Assembly: GCA_910585255.1 (NCBI GenBank)
Contig: CAJUEI010000045.1
Span: forward strand, 1-20,580
DNA length: 20,580 nt
Source: an uncultured Lachnospiraceae bacterium
GTDB taxonomy: Bacteria; Bacillota; Clostridia; Lachnospirales; Lachnospiraceae
Reading direction: 5' to 3'
Below the pieces are notes generated by a model that was given only the letters and a program-made list of their open reading frames with translations, did not search any database and was not told the DNA's origin. Shown one piece after another: positions 1 through 8,037 of the stretch. Each line of letters begins with the position of its first letter. Within the stretch, counting starts at the first letter, position 1. The position numbers and the translations under genes are program-made.

Positions 1-35
1 TCTGCTATTCTCTTACTACTCTCTATTTACCAATT

Positions 36-70
36 AAAAATAAGAGATCTGTGTTATATCACACAGATCT
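36..70 (-). terminator. Rho-independent terminator of the NimA-like gene
   Basis: A perfect 10-bp inverted repeat (AGATCTGTGT at 45-54, ACACAGATCT at 61-70) with a 6-nt loop is followed, on the minus strand, by CTTATTTTT. It lies about 30 bases past the stop codon of the minus-strand gene ending at 102, which it should terminate. Confidence 0.75.
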
Positions 71-101
71 GCTGCACAAAAACTTAAAAATCAGTACTTT
101 A

Positions 102-602
102 TCACGTAGTTTTATCTCTTTCTTTCACAAGCTCAATCCCTTCTTTTCCCGTCATACAATCAATCATCATTTCAAGTATACAAAAAGACTGCCATGCTCG
201 ATTAATTTCACTTTCACGTCTAATAGCGGTATCTTCTGGTGCATATTTCACTGCCAGCTTTTCAATCGCAGCCCGCTTTCTTTCTTCCTCTTCTACCACC
301 TGTATTCGTCCAAAAACGATCACACTTCTAAAACAAGTCGTATAGTTCTCTGGAACAATCTTATCCTGATCAATTACACAAAATGATGCCTTTGCATTTC
401 TTTGAATTGCATCCAATTTATGACCACTTTTTGCACAATGAAAATATATCTTCTCCCCATCATATACATAACTAATCGGAACAGCATAAGGATAATCATT
501 ATCTCCTGACAAAGCCAAAACTCCTGACATTCCCCTATGTAAAACAGCAGCCGTTTCCTGCAAAGATAATGCCTGTTTTTCTCTACGCATCTCTCTAAAC
601 AT
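102..602 (-). CDS. Pyridoxamine 5'-phosphate oxidase-like flavin-binding protein (NimA-like)
   Basis: This 166-residue protein belongs by sequence character to the split-barrel FMN-binding superfamily (Pyridox_ox_2/NimA-like). The N-terminal part (MFREMRREKQALS, then a helix and 'GVLALSGDNDYPYAVPISYVYDGEKIYFHCAKSGHKL') has the usual order of this family: a short helix, two strands reading the flavin, then the 'YFHCAKxGHK' segment at about residues 53-62. Members bind FMN and are often of unknown substrate; some reduce nitroimidazoles, but resistance cannot be inferred here. The ATG at 602 is preceded by AGAGGAGA at good spacing. It is a single-gene unit with its own promoter upstream and terminator downstream. 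No nearby gene explains its role. Confidence 0.85.
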   Translation of the reverse strand: MFREMRREKQALSLQETAAVLHRGMSGVLALSGDNDYPYAVPISYVYDGEKIYFHCAKSGHKLDAIQRNAKASFCVIDQDKIVPENYTTCFRSVIVFGRIQVVEEEERKRAAIEKLAVKYAPEDTAIRRESEINRAWQSFCILEMMIDCMTGKEGIELVKERDKTT

Positions 603-699
603 ATTACATCTCCTCTAAAAAATAAAATATCTGCTCTCTATTCCTCTAACATCCAGCAGAATAAAAACCAGTCACGATATAACAACAAATTTAAAATTT

Positions 700-728
700 A
701 TTCTAATACGCAGCATAAAAAAAGTCAA
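700..728 (-). promoter_or_regulatory. Sigma-A-type promoter for the NimA-like gene
   Basis: On the minus strand, TTGACT (728-723) is separated by 17 nt from TAGAAT (705-700), each one base off consensus. Transcription would start near 693, leaving a leader of roughly 90 nt before the ATG at 602. The rest of the 603-918 gap holds only this promoter and the terminator of the sigma/anti-sigma operon. Confidence 0.6.
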
Positions 729-814
729 TCTCTATTTGAACAACTCCAAAAAAATCCTAATGATAATTAATCCCTCTATAAATGAATACAAGGAGCATCC
801 AGAAACTCCAGTCA

Positions 815-899
815 GAAAAAGACAGCCAGAATAGGGAAACAATCCCTTCCTGCTGTTCCGCTCTTCGGAAAGTAAGAAACAATTATTTCCCATTCTGGC
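815..899 (-). terminator. Terminator of the sigma/anti-sigma operon (branched hairpin)
   Basis: GCCAGAAT-A-GGGAAA (825-839) pairs with TTTCCC-ATTCTGGC (886-899), giving 14 bp with one bulged A. The large loop contains a second hairpin, TTCCG/CGGAA. On the minus strand the stem is followed by TGTCTTTTTC. It starts 20 bases after the anti-sigma gene ends, so termination of that operon is the simplest reading. Confidence 0.6.
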
Positions 900-918
900 A
901 TCCCTCTTCCAATCTGAT

Positions 919-1875
919 TTATTTTAAAATATCCTGCAATATCTCCCTTGGTATTTCAAACTCCACGGTTCCCATATACATAGGAGCTACATCTCCTTCA
1001 TCAAATCCAATCACCACATTTCCCTTCTCATTTAAATAAAAAGAAGTCTCCTCCGTAATACTCTTAAAATTCCACTCCTCAATCTCATCATTCAGCCAAT
1101 AATAAACTCCCTCATCTTCCAACATCTGTGCCTGCATCTGTTCTTTAATATTTTCACTGATTAAAGTGATATAATCCGATCCCTCAAGAAAAATATCCTT
1201 TAATTTCAATCGTTCACCTGTATTCAAATCAATCGTATAATAATAATTCCACTGATAGCCACTTCCGGCTCCCTGATAACAGATTAGCTTCAATGTAAAA
1301 TAGTCTTCTGTTGTTGCCAGTACCTCACTTTTAACTAAGATATCCTGATAGCCTTCTTTCTCCTCTAAATGAGCCTCAAACTCTTCTACCAGCTGATCTG
1401 TAATCTTTTGAATTTCTGCATTAATTTCATCCTTTGTACGTTCCAACTTCTCCTGTATCTCACTATTTTCTACAGTTTCTTCTAATTTTATCTCTGGGAC
1501 ACTAATATTCGCCATATGTCTGTCGGTTTCATATTGATAATCTCGAAATGTTACCACCTTTACCAATTGTCCAATAATCGGAATCTGTCCCATTGCATGT
1601 GCAATTCCTGCCGAAGTATTTGGCAGAATTAAAATCATTCCTATTGCGGCTGCCGCTGCAGTTAATCCTATCTTTTTTCTCTGTTCTCTTTTTCCCATTT
1701 CCTTTGCCTCCTGTATTCTAACCTGTAAATTTTTAAACTGTTCTTTTGACATCTCTGGCTTTTGATACTCTCTTTTTAATAATTGAAGTTCTTCTTTTAA
1801 TTTATGATCTGCCTCTTCCTGCCTTTCTTTCCATTTTTCATTCTGATTTTTTATTTTAGAAAAATTTTGATTCAT
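919..1875 (-). CDS. RsiV-like membrane anti-sigma factor (DUF3298 domain)
   Basis: This is a single-pass membrane protein that should hold the neighbouring ECF sigma factor inactive. The N-terminal ~70 residues are charged and cytoplasmic (coiled-coil-like, sigma-binding). A hydrophobic segment rich in Ala, Ile and Leu follows at about residues 70-90, then an extracytoplasmic region ending in a DUF3298-like domain with the characteristic 'DLNTGERLKLKDIF' and 'GFDEGDVAPMYMG' stretches. In Bacillus subtilis and Clostridioides difficile, RsiV binds lysozyme and is then proteolysed to release SigV; the same trigger is inferred here, not shown. I chose the ATG at 1875, preceded by GGGCGGGTGATAGG and 4 nt after the sigma stop. 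A GTG at 1896 in the same frame would add seven residues but has no ribosome binding site. Tandem arrangement with the sigma gene supports the pairing. Confidence 0.82.
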   Translation of the reverse strand: MNQNFSKIKNQNEKWKERQEEADHKLKEELQLLKREYQKPEMSKEQFKNLQVRIQEAKEMGKREQRKKIGLTAAAAAIGMILILPNTSAGIAHAMGQIPIIGQLVKVVTFRDYQYETDRHMANISVPEIKLEETVENSEIQEKLERTKDEINAEIQKITDQLVEEFEAHLEEKEGYQDILVKSEVLATTEDYFTLKLICYQGAGSGYQWNYYYTIDLNTGERLKLKDIFLEGSDYITLISENIKEQMQAQMLEDEGVYYWLNDEIEEWNFKSITEETSFYLNEKGNVVIGFDEGDVAPMYMGTVEFEIPREILQDILK

Positions 1876-1879
1876 CCTA

Positions 1880-2449
1880 TCACCCGCCCGTTTCACTTTT
1901 TAAATTATATGAAGTTTCATTCGTTTCCTCTGAAAGAATCATCCGCAGCTTTTTTATACTGCGATATAGCCTGCTCTTTACGGTACTTACATTTTCTTCA
2001 AGAATATCTGCAATTTCCTCTAATTTTTTATCCTCAAAATATTTCAATATTATCACCACTCTATCTCGATCGGAAAGTGTTTCCAATGCTCTCTGCAAAT
2101 CTAAATTTTGATCCGGATCTTCTGTCACTTCTGTTTCTATTCCATTCTCTTCCTGAACCGCTTCATAAGAAAGAACAGATGGCCGCTTTAAATACTGAAA
2201 ACATTCATTTAACATAATCCGATAAACCCAGGTTTCCGCATATTGAACCTGCTCTAAAGTATAACTGCTCCGCAGTGCCTTATAAGCCCCATTTTGTACA
2301 ATATCGCTCGCATCTGCCTCATTGTGCACATAGCTATAGGCAAGCCGATAGTACTGCTGATACTTTTCCAAAATAATTGCTTCTATTAAATCCTGCTTCT
2401 CTCTTTCTTTCTTTTTTGTTTTTTCTTTTTTTTCGAAAAAAAAGTGCAA
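1880..2449 (-). CDS. ECF-type RNA polymerase sigma factor (SigV-like)
   Basis: This sigma-70 family protein has region 2 at about residues 25-90 ('YSYVHNEADASDIVQNGAYKA', 'AETWVYRIMLNECFQYLK') and region 4 near the C-terminus ('LETLSDRDRVVIILKYFEDK', 'LEEIADILEENVSTVKSRLYR'). Regions 1 and 3 are absent, as in ECF sigmas. It directs transcription of an envelope-stress regulon and is kept in check by the anti-sigma factor that follows 4 nt later. Start choice: a GTG at 2458 lies inside the Shine-Dalgarno AGGAGGTGAAGG and cannot be used efficiently. A TTG at 2449 lies 8 nt after GGAGG and is the likely start. The N-terminus is an unusual run of Phe then Lys/Glu (HFFFEKKEKTKKKEREK) before the canonical fold. 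An ECF-like promoter lies upstream, consistent with autoregulation. Confidence 0.88.
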   Translation of the reverse strand: MHFFFEKKEKTKKKEREKQDLIEAIILEKYQQYYRLAYSYVHNEADASDIVQNGAYKALRSSYTLEQVQYAETWVYRIMLNECFQYLKRPSVLSYEAVQEENGIETEVTEDPDQNLDLQRALETLSDRDRVVIILKYFEDKKLEEIADILEENVSTVKSRLYRSIKKLRMILSEETNETSYNLKSETGG

Positions 2450-2481
2450 TACCTTCACCTCCTCTATACCCTTCTATTTAT

Positions 2482-2511
2482 TTAGATTTTTCTTCTATCA
2501 AAAAAGTTTCA
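2482..2511 (-). promoter_or_regulatory. Candidate autoregulated ECF (SigV-type) promoter
   Basis: On the minus strand TGAAAC (2511-2506), the -35 sequence typical of SigV-type promoters, is followed by a T run and, 17 nt further on, by AATCTAA (2488-2482). The latter resembles the usual CGTCTAA -10 in its second half. It lies about 35 bases before the sigma factor start. The -10 match is imperfect, so this is a suggestion. Confidence 0.45.
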
Positions 2512-2599
2512 TTTATTCCATTAAAATTTTTTTTCAGCGGATCTGCCTTTTTTATCATCATAGTTTTCTGATTTTGAAAAGCTTTTATTACTTCACAAA

Positions 2600-2643
2600 C
2601 AAAAATAAAAACTTTCAGAGTCTCTCTCGAAAATCTAAAAGTT
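2600..2643 (-). terminator. Terminator of the BcrAB-like/lipoprotein operon
   Basis: On the minus strand AACTTTTAGA (2643-2634) pairs over 10 positions, one a G-T wobble, with TCTGAAAGTT (2619-2610) across a 14-nt loop, followed by TTTATTTTT. It lies about 120 bases beyond the lipoprotein stop codon. The remaining bases of the 2450-2762 gap show only AT-rich sequence and the sigma promoter. Confidence 0.65.
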
Positions 2644-2762
2644 CTTATAAATCTTTCTATTCTTTAATCTAATTTTATTTTACCGATCTCTTGTCTAATT
2701 ATCCTTTCCCAAAATAGCAAAAATAAATTTTATTACTCCTCAAACAGCCCAACTAGCAAACA

Positions 2763-3224
2763 TTATTCGTCCAAACGATTTGGGGTATCCGAAGATTTTA
2801 CATAAGTAAACGCAGAACCATTTTCTAAATATTCCCATGTGGAGTCAGTAAACGTAACAGTTGCTGTCTTCCCTTCAACCGTTATTATTCCACTGATTGG
2901 ATTTCCTGCAGCGTCTGTCGCCGTAAAGCGGAGCCCCTCCGCTGTCAATTCCCCCACTCCGTCCGTTAATAATGTCAAACGATAAATTCCAATCTGTACC
3001 AAATAGTTTCCATCCTCCCCCTTCGCAATCTCAAGGTTTGGTTCTTCTACAACAGAATCGAGATACTCCCCAATATAAAGGATATCGTCTATATTAGATT
3101 CTATTGCAGCTTCTTCTGTCTCACTACTCTCTGATACAGAATTACTATCTGTCTTTTGAGTACAGCCGCTTAATGCTATCGTTCCAATTAATAATAACAC
3201 AATTATTCTATATTTTACTTTCAT
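2763..3224 (-). CDS. Small lipoprotein, function unknown, in an ABC transporter operon
   Basis: The 153-residue product starts with a basic stretch and a hydrophobic core, then the lipobox LSGC (Cys about residue 21), so it should be lipid-anchored on the outer face of the membrane. A Ser/Glu-rich linker follows. The C-terminal ~100 residues alternate short hydrophobic and polar segments with Gly/Asn turns ('NYLVQIGIYRLTLL', 'GIITVEGKTATVTF'), suggesting a small beta-sandwich or barrel. I do not recognise a named family. The start is the ATG at 3224, about 11 nt after GGGAG; an in-frame GTG at 3236 overlaps that site. It is the last gene of the regulator-kinase-ATPase-permease operon, 38 nt after the permease, so a role in peptide binding or immunity alongside the transporter is inferred by position only. 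Confidence 0.75.
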   Translation of the reverse strand: MKVKYRIIVLLLIGTIALSGCTQKTDSNSVSESSETEEAAIESNIDDILYIGEYLDSVVEEPNLEIAKGEDGNYLVQIGIYRLTLLTDGVGELTAEGLRFTATDAAGNPISGIITVEGKTATVTFTDSTWEYLENGSAFTYVKSSDTPNRLDE

Positions 3225-3262
3225 TTTTCTTTTCACTCCCTACAGAATTTACTTTTTTCCTT

Positions 3263-3967
3263 TTATATCAAATCCTTATCTTCCACATGATACACTGCCA
3301 AAACAGCAAAAACAACTGAAATGACTGTTAAAATAGCCGGAAACAAAGCATTGCCTGCCATTGTAAAATCCCCGATATTTGCCTGTGTAAGAAAAATTAA
3401 TAAAAATGATGTAACCATCGTTGCTTTTGAAGATTTCATAGCCATTCCTACAAACAAAGCAATAAAACTCATGCTTACTATTACAACAGATTTTAAAATC
3501 AGCTGAATATAAAACCCAAAACTTCCTATCTGAAAATCTATCACAAAGGAGGAATCCATAAACCCTGCTGTTATAAAAATACAACTATAAATAAGCAGTT
3601 TTGTAAAAGTAAGTGCTGTCACATTAAACAGCCAAACTGCCATCATTTGAGAAACCAATAGTTTCTGCCGTTTAATCGGATAAGAAAACATTAAATTCAT
3701 TGTTTTATTTTTATATGCACTTACAATAAAAGAAGCAAGCATCACACTGGTATAAATAAGAAATGCCATACTGGTAAATAATTCAATCGGTGCTGAAATT
3801 ACCTCCGTGCCGGGTGCTGCATCTAATGTTCCGTCTGGATCATTCGCAATTCCTAAAAATGCCAAAGCAAAAACAAACAGCAAAAGCAGTCCCGCCATAA
3901 TCACTGCTCCCCGAATATATTTCCCAATCTGATTTTTTTTCCACTCCAATTTTATTAGTTTTAACAT
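3263..3967 (-). CDS. ABC-2-type transporter permease (BcrB-like)
   Basis: This 234-residue integral membrane protein has about six hydrophobic segments, beginning 'GAVIMAGLLLLFVFALAFLG' after the N-terminal 'LKLIKLEWKK'. That opening, with a short cytoplasmic helix ending in basic residues, is typical of ABC-2 permeases of bacitracin/lantibiotic export or immunity transporters. It overlaps the ATPase gene by 7 nt (ATG inside its last codons), so the two are translationally coupled and should form one transporter. Likely substrates are antimicrobial peptides, or their lipid targets in the membrane; this follows from family and regulators, not from any specificity residue. Confidence 0.85.
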   Translation of the reverse strand: MLKLIKLEWKKNQIGKYIRGAVIMAGLLLLFVFALAFLGIANDPDGTLDAAPGTEVISAPIELFTSMAFLIYTSVMLASFIVSAYKNKTMNLMFSYPIKRQKLLVSQMMAVWLFNVTALTFTKLLIYSCIFITAGFMDSSFVIDFQIGSFGFYIQLILKSVVIVSMSFIALFVGMAMKSSKATMVTSFLLIFLTQANIGDFTMAGNALFPAILTVISVVFAVLAVYHVEDKDLI

Positions 3968-4884
3968 CCTCTTTCCTCCTCTTTGGTTACCTCTAAAAAA
4001 TAATCTTCCAATGTCTTAGTATGCTGATAAATAGAAGAAATTTCAATATTCTGCATCATCAGTTCTTTTGAAATTTTCTGTACAGAGACACCCTTCTCAT
4101 AGATGCGGATCTTTGAATCGTCCAAAATTTTAAAATTGCTTAACTGCATTTTATCTGCCAGCACATAAGCTGCTTTTTTTACTTCTTCTGCCTGAAGTTC
4201 AATATAAGTCATATTTGTCTCTGAAATTTCTTTTATAGAAATTTCTTGTATTAGTTTTCCACGATGAATCACTCCAACCATATGGGCAATACTTTCTACC
4301 TCAGAGAGAAGATGACTGGAAATCATAAATGTCATGCCATACTCTGTACAGAGCATCTGAAACAGATCTCGAATCTGTTTCATTCCTGCAGGATCTAATC
4401 CGTTTGTCGGTTCATCAAGTATTACAAATTCCGGTCTGCACAATATCGCACGGGCTATTCCTAAACGCTGTTTCATCCCCAGAGAATAACTTTTTACCGG
4501 TTTATCTGCTGCCTCTGTCAGATACAATAGCTCCAAAGCTTCCTCTATACTGCCTTTATGATAATATCCCATATACTCACAATGGAGTTTTAAATTTTCT
4601 TTTCCGCTTAGATGTTCATAAAACGTAGGAAATTCAATAATACTTCCTATACGGTTCAGTACTTCATAAGAAGTCGGCTCTAGCAGCTTTCCAAATAGTG
4701 TAATGGTACCGCTTGTCGGTTTCCAAAGATTTGTAATCATTTTCATTACTGTAGTTTTTCCTGCTCCGTTTGGTCCTAAAAATCCATAAATCTCACCCTT
4801 TTTGATATGGATATTTACATCTGTTACTAATTCTTTTCCATCTATTATTTTCCCAAGATGGTTTGTTTGTAAAATATAAGACAT
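3961..4884 (-). CDS. ABC transporter ATP-binding protein, BcrA/bacitracin-resistance type
   Basis: The 307-residue protein has all nucleotide-binding motifs: Walker A GPNGAGKTT (residues 37-45), signature YSLGMKQR (about 133-140), Walker B FVILDEPTNGLDP (about 153-165) and a switch histidine in 'MISSHLLSEV'. The extra ~80 C-terminal residues after the core domain and the total length match BcrA-type subunits. It energises the permease encoded immediately downstream. A good ribosome binding site (AAAGGAGGTAAAA) precedes the ATG at 4884. It sits 73 nt after the histidine kinase gene, in the same direction, and is probably controlled by that two-component pair. Confidence 0.92.
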   Translation of the reverse strand: MSYILQTNHLGKIIDGKELVTDVNIHIKKGEIYGFLGPNGAGKTTVMKMITNLWKPTSGTITLFGKLLEPTSYEVLNRIGSIIEFPTFYEHLSGKENLKLHCEYMGYYHKGSIEEALELLYLTEAADKPVKSYSLGMKQRLGIARAILCRPEFVILDEPTNGLDPAGMKQIRDLFQMLCTEYGMTFMISSHLLSEVESIAHMVGVIHRGKLIQEISIKEISETNMTYIELQAEEVKKAAYVLADKMQLSNFKILDDSKIRIYEKGVSVQKISKELMMQNIEISSIYQHTKTLEDYFLEVTKEEERGC

Positions 4885-4957
4885 GTTTTACCTCCTTTTT
4901 CTTTTCTTGATGAATTCCATTATAGTGAGATAGATTTTCAAAACTCTTGATAAATTC

Positions 4958-5926
4958 TTACAAATTTCTTTCGCTGAAGATTTCGACTTCATAACTTATT
5001 TTCTTTAATTTTAAACGAAACGTTGTCTTTTCATTTGGTATACTTTTTAAAATCAAATCTCCCCCTAATTGAACAGCCAGGTTTTTTGCAATTGTCAGTC
5101 CCAGACCGTTTCCCTGTATTTCCCGGTTTCTGGAGTCCTCCATTGTATACAGCCTGTCAAATACATTATTTGCAAATTCGGATTGAATCCCTTTTCCCCT
5201 ATCTACTACATCAATCCATACACTATTTTGATCCTGATGCAAAAAAATCCCCAGATAGTTTCCATCACTGCCATAGCGTATTACATTGGACAATAAATTA
5301 GATAAAATCCTTTGAAGTGCTTCCTGATTACCCTGTACAAAAATCGCTTCCTCTGGAATAGACAGTTCTACTTTAAATTCTTTCTGCAGTAAAATCTCAT
5401 AAAATTCCAAAACATTTTCTCTGCATACCTCACAAATATTTATTTTACACAGAGTAATATCCATATCTCCGGCTTCTATTTTTGCTAATGTAAAAAACTG
5501 ATTGATTAGCTCCATTACCTGTTTTGCTTTTGTTTCTGCCTTTTTCAGCATCTCATGATTGGCACCATTCAGACACATAATTTCTAGATAGCCCAATATT
5601 ACAGTCAATGGTGTTTTCATATCATGGGATATATTAGACAGCATTTTTTTAGAAGAGATCTCCTCTCTTCTAAAATCGGCTTTTATTTTCTGACGGCTTA
5701 ACAGCAGGCGGTTGATCTGGGAACCCAGATCCATTAGAACGGGATTTTCTGTAAAAATCATAATCTTTTCATCGCTGTCCGTTTCTAAGATTTCCTCTAA
5801 TTTTTTATTAATCTGCCTCAGTTTTGTCTGGATTCCTCTGCGAAAGACAAACCTCTGATAGAAAATAATAGAAAAGAGCACTAAAATAACAATACCCTGA
5901 AATAATACTATCGTTCTCTCATTCAT
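4958..5926 (-). CDS. Sensor histidine kinase controlling the BcrAB-like transporter
   Basis: The 322-residue kinase has one clear N-terminal transmembrane segment ('IVLFQGIVILVLFSIIFY') and almost no extracellular part, then a HAMP-like/coiled-coil linker. The H-box is SNISHDMKTPL (phospho-acceptor His about residue 101), the N-box NLLSNVIRYG, with G1 DRGKGI and G2 GNGLGLTIA. Kinases with nearly no sensor domain beside ABC transporters are often intramembrane-sensing, with the transporter itself signalling flux; that is inferred here. The start is the ATG at 5926, which has GGGAG about 9 nt upstream and overlaps the end of the regulator gene by 8 nt. A longer in-frame reading to 5971 lacks a ribosome binding site. 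Confidence 0.9.
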   Translation of the reverse strand: MNERTIVLFQGIVILVLFSIIFYQRFVFRRGIQTKLRQINKKLEEILETDSDEKIMIFTENPVLMDLGSQINRLLLSRQKIKADFRREEISSKKMLSNISHDMKTPLTVILGYLEIMCLNGANHEMLKKAETKAKQVMELINQFFTLAKIEAGDMDITLCKINICEVCRENVLEFYEILLQKEFKVELSIPEEAIFVQGNQEALQRILSNLLSNVIRYGSDGNYLGIFLHQDQNSVWIDVVDRGKGIQSEFANNVFDRLYTMEDSRNREIQGNGLGLTIAKNLAVQLGGDLILKSIPNEKTTFRLKLKKISYEVEIFSERNL

Positions 5927-6620
5927 CTCTTTTGTCTCCCAACTTATAACCAATTCCCCATACCGTAACAATATACTGTGGCTTGCGGGGATTTTCTTCT
6001 ATCTTGTTTCTTAATCTGCTGATATGAACATTTACCGCATTTTCATCATCAAAATAAGCATCTTTCCAGACAAGTGAATAAATCTGTTCTTTTGTATAGA
6101 CTTTTTTGGGATTTGACAGCAGCAATTTTAAAATCTCAAATTCTTTGGTGGTAAGCTCTATTTTGCTGCCATTCTTTGTTACAGAATACTCATTTAGATT
6201 CATAATCAGATCCCCTTTTTTTAATATCTCCTGTTGCATAGCGGCACCTATGGTATATTGTGTACTTCTTCTAATATTTGCCTTAATCCGTGCCAAAACT
6301 TCTGCTACAGAAAATGGTTTTGTAATATAATCATCTGCTCCCAATCCCAGTCCTAACGTTTTATCAGAATCGGTATCTTTTGCCGATATAATAATAATCG
6401 GAACAGTGTGGTGTTCTCGGATTCTGCCCATTACCTCTATCCCGCTTATCTTGGGTATCATCAGATCTAATAAAACCAGACTAAAGGTATCGGAAAAAAA
6501 TTTTTTACAGGCACTTTCTCCGTCAAATGCGGTTACCACTTCATACTGTTCCGTTATTAAAAAATTTTTCAGCATAGTACTAATCTCTGCATCATCTTCC
6601 ACTAATAAAATTTTATTCAT
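5919..6620 (-). CDS. OmpR/PhoB-family response regulator
   Basis: The 233-residue protein has an N-terminal receiver domain with acidic pair EDD at residues 8-10, phospho-acceptor Asp52 in 'LVLLDLMIPK' and the conserved Lys in 'ADDYITKPF'. The C-terminal winged helix ends 'NAVNVHISRLRNKIEENPRKPQYIVTVWGIGYKL', the standard OmpR-type recognition helix and wing. It is the first gene of a five-gene operon (regulator, kinase, ATPase, permease, lipoprotein) and overlaps the kinase gene by 8 nt. Its expected target is the operon's own promoter, but I did not identify a specific binding site. Confidence 0.93.
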   Translation of the reverse strand: MNKILLVEDDAEISTMLKNFLITEQYEVVTAFDGESACKKFFSDTFSLVLLDLMIPKISGIEVMGRIREHHTVPIIIISAKDTDSDKTLGLGLGADDYITKPFSVAEVLARIKANIRRSTQYTIGAAMQQEILKKGDLIMNLNEYSVTKNGSKIELTTKEFEILKLLLSNPKKVYTKEQIYSLVWKDAYFDDENAVNVHISRLRNKIEENPRKPQYIVTVWGIGYKLGDKRDE

Positions 6621-6705
6621 TATGAAATCTCCTTTTTTCTTTTTCCAAGATTTCTCTTTTGATTTTTAGATAATTTAAAAAGTTTTTCGATTATATATCA
6701 GAAAT

Positions 6706-6735
6706 TTTATATCTATATCATTTTTTATCTGACAA
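6706..6735 (-). promoter_or_regulatory. Candidate promoter of the regulator-kinase-transporter operon
   Basis: On the minus strand TTGTCA (6735-6730) and TATAAA (6711-6706) are 18 nt apart, about 85 bases before the regulator start. Several other TATAAT-like sequences occur in this AT-rich gap, so the choice is uncertain. Confidence 0.35.
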
Positions 6736-6813
6736 TAGAAGAAAAAACGGTTAGCAAATATCATTATATAACAAAACCGAAATTTCTGCCATCTTAAATA
6801 TATTTGCTGATAA

Positions 6814-6857
6814 AGTCAAATCGGATATTCGCAATCCGCTTCGCTACTTCCTCATAA
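6814..6857. repeat. 44-bp direct repeat, copy 1
   Basis: This segment, starting AGTCAAATCGG and ending CTCATAA, recurs at 20526-20569 in the same orientation with only two differences (42 of 44 identical). It overlaps the last codons and stop of the large ABC permease gene and contains a small inverted repeat, CGGAT/ATCCG (about 6822-6838). On the minus strand one frame of both copies reads YE(E/Q)VAKRIANIRFD, with one of the two differences synonymous, hinting at a decayed or shared coding tail. Confidence 0.8.
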
Positions 6858-8037
6858 TCCCAGCAACCTCAACAGCCAGCAAAATCAGCAATACTGGCAT
6901 TAATATCGGCAATATTCCAACTGCTCCCACAAGCAAAAGCATAATTGCTGGAACAATATACTTTCGTGGATGATGCCAAAGATCACTCTCCGTTTTCCAA
7001 TTTCGAATAGGATAAAACCATTCTAATAAAACAGAAGCGATTGCACTTTGTAAAGCAAAGAAAACCGCACCAGCAGCCATCAGCAGACTAATACCCCCTT
7101 TTTGAATCTGAAAACTGCAGAGAAAAACAATATCTGCAGTTAGATTACATAAAAAAATAAACATCCCATAAGGAACTGCAAATGCCTTTTTCTGACCAGG
7201 AAGAAAACGCACTGCTTGCTCAAAATCCCGATCGCAGGAGAGCAAAATACAAATAGGAGTATTAAATGACAGGATAGCGAAACTAAAAGAAACCGCAAAC
7301 CAGCTTTCTATCTGTTCAAAGAAAATCGGCAATACACAAGCAATTCCCCACAGAGCGACAATATTCATCATATAATTTTTATGATAGTTTAAATACCGAA
7401 AGAAATACCTCCCTATAGAACCATATCTCTGTCTCCGTATTGTATCATTCTTTTCCTTTTTTTGGCAATAAAATCTATATCCGTCTGCATTTTGTAAAAG
7501 CAGAACAGAAAACATCCCATTTAAAACCAGCAGCGGTATTATATAAAAATCTTTTCTTAAAAACAAAATAATCGCTATTACAACAACTGTCCAAACACCG
7601 CACCAATACTTTTTAATCAAATAAATGGCTGCTGTCATAAAAACAGCATTGACTGCACAGAGAATACTTCCAAAGATTTCTGTAACAGTTGGATTCGACA
7701 CAGCCAATAAAACAGAAAAAAGGGCTATGGTCTTTGTAAAAATCGTATCGATTCCTAATGCAGTTATATAAGAAAAAACCAATTTTCTATTACAAAAAGG
7801 CAGCATAACGATATGCTGCATATCGGCAGCGTTATCTTCTGAAGAAAGGGTCTGCCACATGGTACCAGCCGTAAACGTGCTGATAAGAAAATAGAACATA
7901 AAAGAGGCTATCTGTATTTTAAAATCAGCAAGGTAAAGCCCCAAAAATACAATAAAATAAATTAAAGAAGTCTGTATTAATTTTTCATAGTTTGCCCCAA
8001 ATAGTTTTTTTGCAAAAACCTTATATCGTATTCTCAT
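6844..8037 (-). CDS. Large ABC transporter membrane subunit in a LytTR-linked operon
   Basis: The 397-residue protein is very hydrophobic, with roughly ten membrane segments, and has short basic cytoplasmic loops such as 'QKKEKNDTIRRQRYG' near the middle. No enzyme motif is seen. It is the membrane partner of the ATPase encoded just upstream, whose gene it overlaps by 17 nt. The ATG at 8037 is chosen because GGGAGG lies about 9 nt upstream; a longer frame to 8085 is unsupported. Transporters of this two-gene type beside GHKL/LytTR sensors are common in Lachnospiraceae and are presumed to export or resist peptides, but the substrate is unknown. The stop codon falls inside a 44-bp repeat, so the final residues may have been replaced by recombination. 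Confidence 0.8.
   Translation of the reverse strand: MRIRYKVFAKKLFGANYEKLIQTSLIYFIVFLGLYLADFKIQIASFMFYFLISTFTAGTMWQTLSSEDNAADMQHIVMLPFCNRKLVFSYITALGIDTIFTKTIALFSVLLAVSNPTVTEIFGSILCAVNAVFMTAAIYLIKKYWCGVWTVVVIAIILFLRKDFYIIPLLVLNGMFSVLLLQNADGYRFYCQKKEKNDTIRRQRYGSIGRYFFRYLNYHKNYMMNIVALWGIACVLPIFFEQIESWFAVSFSFAILSFNTPICILLSCDRDFEQAVRFLPGQKKAFAVPYGMFIFLCNLTADIVFLCSFQIQKGGISLLMAAGAVFFALQSAIASVLLEWFYPIRNWKTESDLWHHPRKYIVPAIMLLLVGAVGILPILMPVLLILLAVEVAGIMRK

Noticed and set aside
3276..3584. A 102-codon minus-strand frame rich in Cys, Tyr and Phe within the ABC-2 permease gene
   Set aside because: It overlaps the permease in another frame, has no ribosome binding site and has the composition of an out-of-frame shadow.
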